Assembly (NCBI GenBank): GCA_022606135.1
Contig: JABYQN010000001.1
Span: 3,596,001-3,660,000 of the forward strand
Direction: 5' to 3'
From: Fomes fomentarius
Taxonomy: Eukaryota > Basidiomycota > Agaricomycetes > Polyporales > Polyporaceae
Length of the DNA stretch: 64,000 nucleotides
How positions within the stretch are numbered: position 1 is the stretch's first letter; each line of letters opens with the position of its first letter. Below the pieces are notes generated by a model that worked only from the letters and a program-made list of their open reading frames with translations, ran no database searches and was not told the DNA's origin. Below are positions 61,407-64,000 of the stretch, in pieces. The translations under genes were made by a program, and so were the position numbers.

Positions 61407-61500
61407 CTCCCTCCCTCTGCCGCCATGGTCTCCCCAACCCGCCGCCTCTCGACTGGTCCGCCGAAGCCACTCCGCCTCCGCCTTTGCTACTTGTCCACCT

Positions 61501-62601
61501 ATGGTTGCCTCATCAATACACCCAGCCAGTCTCGTTGACCCTTCAGCACACTCGCCTGCTCTCCTTGAGCTCGTGGAGATGGAGATGAGTCGGACCCTCA
61601 TTGGTGAGTAACCTCCTTTCTTCTTTTACTCGAGTGGAAGCTCATGCAAACATCTCGCGTACAGAACACCTAGTTGACACAGTCGTTGAGACCGTCGACT
61701 ACGCCATGGGACGCCCATCGTCCTCCACCACCATCCGTGGCCGCACCATGTCGCGTCATTCAGAACATTCCAAGTTCCTCAAGTTCGTCTCTGACGTCCT
61801 TCACAAGGCGGAGGTCAAGGTCCCTGCCCTCTTGGTCACCCTCGTCTACATCGAGCGTGCCAAGCCACACATCCAGATTGCCCTCGAACAATGGGCGAAC
61901 GAGCGCGTCTTCCTCGGTGCACTCATCCTCGCTAACAAGGTACGTTACGCCTGCTCCTACGTCATTGATCTTTCCTAACCTTCCTTTCCCCGCAGTATTT
62001 GAATGACTCCACACTCAAGAATGTCCACTGGGCACTCTGCACCGGGGTCTTCGGCAAGCGTGATATCGGTCGGATCGAGCGTGAGTTCCTCGATGTCCTC
62101 GACTTCGAACTCTCCGTCTCCGAAGCCGATCTCCTCGCACATCACGACACTATCCTCGCCCTTTCCCGTCCACACCACGCACGCGCACAACACCAACACC
62201 TTCACCAAAACAAGCACCACGCGCGTCGCACGAGCTCGCCACTCGGCTCGCGCTGGTCCACCGACTCGAGCGACATGGACGTCGACTCAGAGTCCTCTTT
62301 CGACAGCGTGTCTCTTCCACGCACACCCGAGCCTCTCTCCTCAGCCGCGGTGCCGTTCCCCACCAAGGTCGAGCTCGACTTCGCCCCCAACACGCATGCA
62401 CACGACGATGCATCGCACGATCACCTGCACGCTCATTCTCATTCGCAATCGCATAACCGTGTCCGCGCTTCCGCGCTGTCCATCCTCCGCTCTTTCCCTC
62501 TTCCACAATTCCACTCGTCACAACCACATGTGGCAACGCCCGCGCCGTCGCAGGCATATCGCCATTCACTCGCGCCGCAACCGATGCCCGTCCGCGCATG
62601 A
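61501..62601 (+). CDS. Pho85-type (PCL1/2-like) cyclin
   Basis: Three exons, join(61501-61603, 61665-61939, 61996-62601), give 327 residues. The N-terminus 'MVASSIHPASLVDPSAHSPA' continues 'LLELVEMEMSR'. The cyclin box covers residues about 70-175: 'LKFVSDVLHKAEVKVPALLV' continuing 'TLVYIERAK', 'ERVFLGALILANKYLNDSTL' and 'EREFLDVLDFELSVSEADLL'. This is the pattern of PCL cyclins (PF08613/PF00134), which activate the kinase Pho85 in the cell cycle, morphogenesis and nutrient control. The C-terminal 120 residues are Ser/His-rich and disordered ('SRWSTDSSDMDVDSESSF', several His-x-His runs), with Ser/Thr-Pro sites that could be phosphorylated. The intron before 'YLNDS' sits inside the box. The start at 61501 is the first in-frame ATG after the TATA box. 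Confidence 0.9.
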
Positions 62602-63716
62602 GCGTGACACCGCGAGCCGGTGCCTTGCTTCCCCCTTCCACATTCTTCTTCGCTGTACAAAACGTTTTTCGCTCGCACCCCCACGCCCGTCGCGAGCGTA
62701 ACTTATTCATTCGCATTCTTGCCCACTCGATCCCACGCTCTGATCTACAATACGCTCCTTCGTGCTCTTGCTCTCCCCCCCTCTCCCACCGCATTGTGCA
62801 TATCCTTTCTCGCCTTGCGCAGCCCGTGCAATAACTGACACGTCGGCCGCTTCCTTCGCATCCGCATCCTCTCTCTGGCATCTCGCATAGTCATGCGTTC
62901 CATTTCTCGTCTATCACATCAATCGCCGCATATATTACGGTATACGGTACTGTACCACTAGCTAAATTGCACATCGAATGACATGACTCATTGAACATCC
63001 AACACCACCCATCGCCGCGTGCGCGAGATTCGGACGACCGGAGCATGGGCAGTATCGCTATCTAGTATTGACTAACTGGTCAACTGTCACTTCCGCAGGG
63101 CAACAGTCACCGGACGACCGGATGCATTCGTCATTCTGAATTTGGACGGTTCGTCACTTTATTCATCAACAGTCGGCCGTTTTGATGGCTCGCTCACGCA
63201 TTTACTCATATAACATGTTATACTTGTCAGCCCATCATGCATATGGCCACCGGGACCAGCCCCAGCCCCAGCCCCGAGCCATCCGCAGTCGCTCGGCCGA
63301 GATGTGGAGTAACAGTTGGCATCGCACCGCACGAGGGCCACCGCGAGCTCCGGAGTACTGAGTGCCGAGTACTTGCGACGTTGGACCAGAGTCTTGGACT
63401 GGTCCTCTTGTGCAGTTGTGCTTACTCAGGCGCCGGGCGATTTCGGCAGTTCGGCAGTTCGGCTGCGGGCCCACCCACTTGAATTGACTGTCACTGTGTC
63501 AGGAGCTGACGCGCGCAGGCTGAGGAAAGGCCAGTCGGACTTGGAGGCTTGATCAGCTCGAGCCTCGAGCATCGCGCTGCGGCAGCGGCAGCGGACGAGG
63601 CTGACACAGTACACTAGGAGCCACTTCAATTGAATGAGTCGCGCAGCTTGGCAAGCGTGAGTGTATTACTGTAGTGACGCCTCACGCGCACGGCTCGGAT
63701 TTCGTGGGCGGACACG

Positions 63717-63774
63717 ACACTCACTACTCACGACACGACTCACCACTCACTACTCACTACTCACCACTCACGAC
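63717..63774. repeat. Imperfect CACTCAC / ACTACTCAC repeat
   Basis: A 58-bp stretch built from 'actcac', 'tactcac' and 'cgacacgactcac' variants. Confidence 0.8.
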
Positions 63775-63870
63775 GGTGGCGGCTGCTGATTCCGACTCGA
63801 GCTCGGACTTGGCTTGTCAATGTCAGGTGGGAGGAGTCATGCCGTGCCGAGCGTCGTTAATATTCCACGC

Positions 63871-63892
63871 CTCCTCCTCCTCCTCCTCCTCC
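63871..63892. repeat. (CTC)7 microsatellite
   Basis: Twenty-two bases of uninterrupted CTC repeats. Confidence 0.95.
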
Positions 63893-64000
63893 GAGTCCGT
63901 GCTACCCACATCCGCTCCGCGTCCGGCCCCGTCGTACGCGCACTCGGCCACGGCCCATGGGCCACAGTACTTTGTTTGCTTGCGTGTGCGCTCGGGGTTT

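Larger units (their letters stand above)
54916..61500. other. 6.5-kb gene-poor region upstream of the cyclin gene
   Basis: No frame in this stretch has a recognisable domain. The longest (minus strand, 57456-58142, and 55264-56016) are low-complexity Arg/Ser/Pro/Gly frames of the kind GC-rich DNA throws up by chance. The region carries several simple repeats (heptamers near 59334-59363, an AG run at 60399-60426) and GC-rich patches. In a window where genes are usually less than 2 kb apart, such a long space before a cyclin gene suggests a large regulatory region, an unannotated long transcript, or decayed DNA. Confidence 0.5.
62602..64000. other. Intergenic to right edge, no supported gene
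   Basis: About 1.4 kb after the cyclin gene. Frames at 62598-62838 and 63235-63629 are low-complexity shadows. The last 300 bases hold simple repeats (CACTCAC-type at 63717-63774, CTC at 63871-63892). Confidence 0.5.

Overview
The window is nuclear DNA from a filamentous basidiomycete, most likely an agaricomycete (Polyporales-like). This rests on dense short introns (mostly 48-70 nt, GT-AG), short intergenic spaces, and conserved genes of fungal type (Iml1, Vps41, Rpn6, Rpn7, Cox16, adenylosuccinate synthase, a Pho85-type cyclin) beside lineage-specific F-box and unknown families. The taxon is inferred from protein style, not from a marker. Exon boundaries were placed by hand from splice consensus, reading phase and, where paralogues exist, their shared intron positions.

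Layout. 1-7.5 kb: three related F-box genes on the minus strand (the first cut by the left edge), with a small secreted Kre9/Knh1-domain gene between the second and third. 8.7-10.4 kb: a secreted App1-like phosphatase. 12.2-24.3 kb: a conserved block of Iml1 (GATOR1/SEACIT), an FBXO31-like F-box gene, Vps41 (HOPS) and Cox16; Vps41 and Cox16 share a 234-bp promoter. 24.3-28 kb: proteasome lid genes RPN7 and RPN6, head to head over 286 bp. 28-46.6 kb: an accessory region with five members of an unrecognised gene family (blocks 'P.FHYG', 'CS(I/L)I.T', '(M)WYFD', 'RPFDPERVVG'), two intron-bearing RPN6 pseudogenes, a gene with a PD-(D/E)XK nuclease motif, adenylosuccinate synthase and a Gln/Ala-repeat nuclear-type protein. 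46.8-48.6 kb: a helical-repeat-like gene. 51.7-52.4 kb: a second Kre9-domain gene. 53.5-54.9 kb: a coiled-coil AT-hook protein. 55-61.5 kb: a long gene-poor, repeat-spotted stretch that ends at a Pho85-type cyclin gene (61.5-62.6 kb). The last 1.4 kb holds simple repeats only.

Main new observation. RPN6 and the unknown family travel together. The tail-to-tail pair RPN6 / family gene A (26067-29297) recurs as RPN6 pseudogene 1 / family pseudogene B in the same orientation (31847-34794), and as family pseudogene C / RPN6 pseudogene 2 in inverted orientation (41686-44225). The copies keep leader and intron sequence, so they arose by DNA-level segmental duplication. Members A and E of the family look intact, while B, C and D carry frameshifts or stops. 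No function can be assigned to the family from sequence alone.
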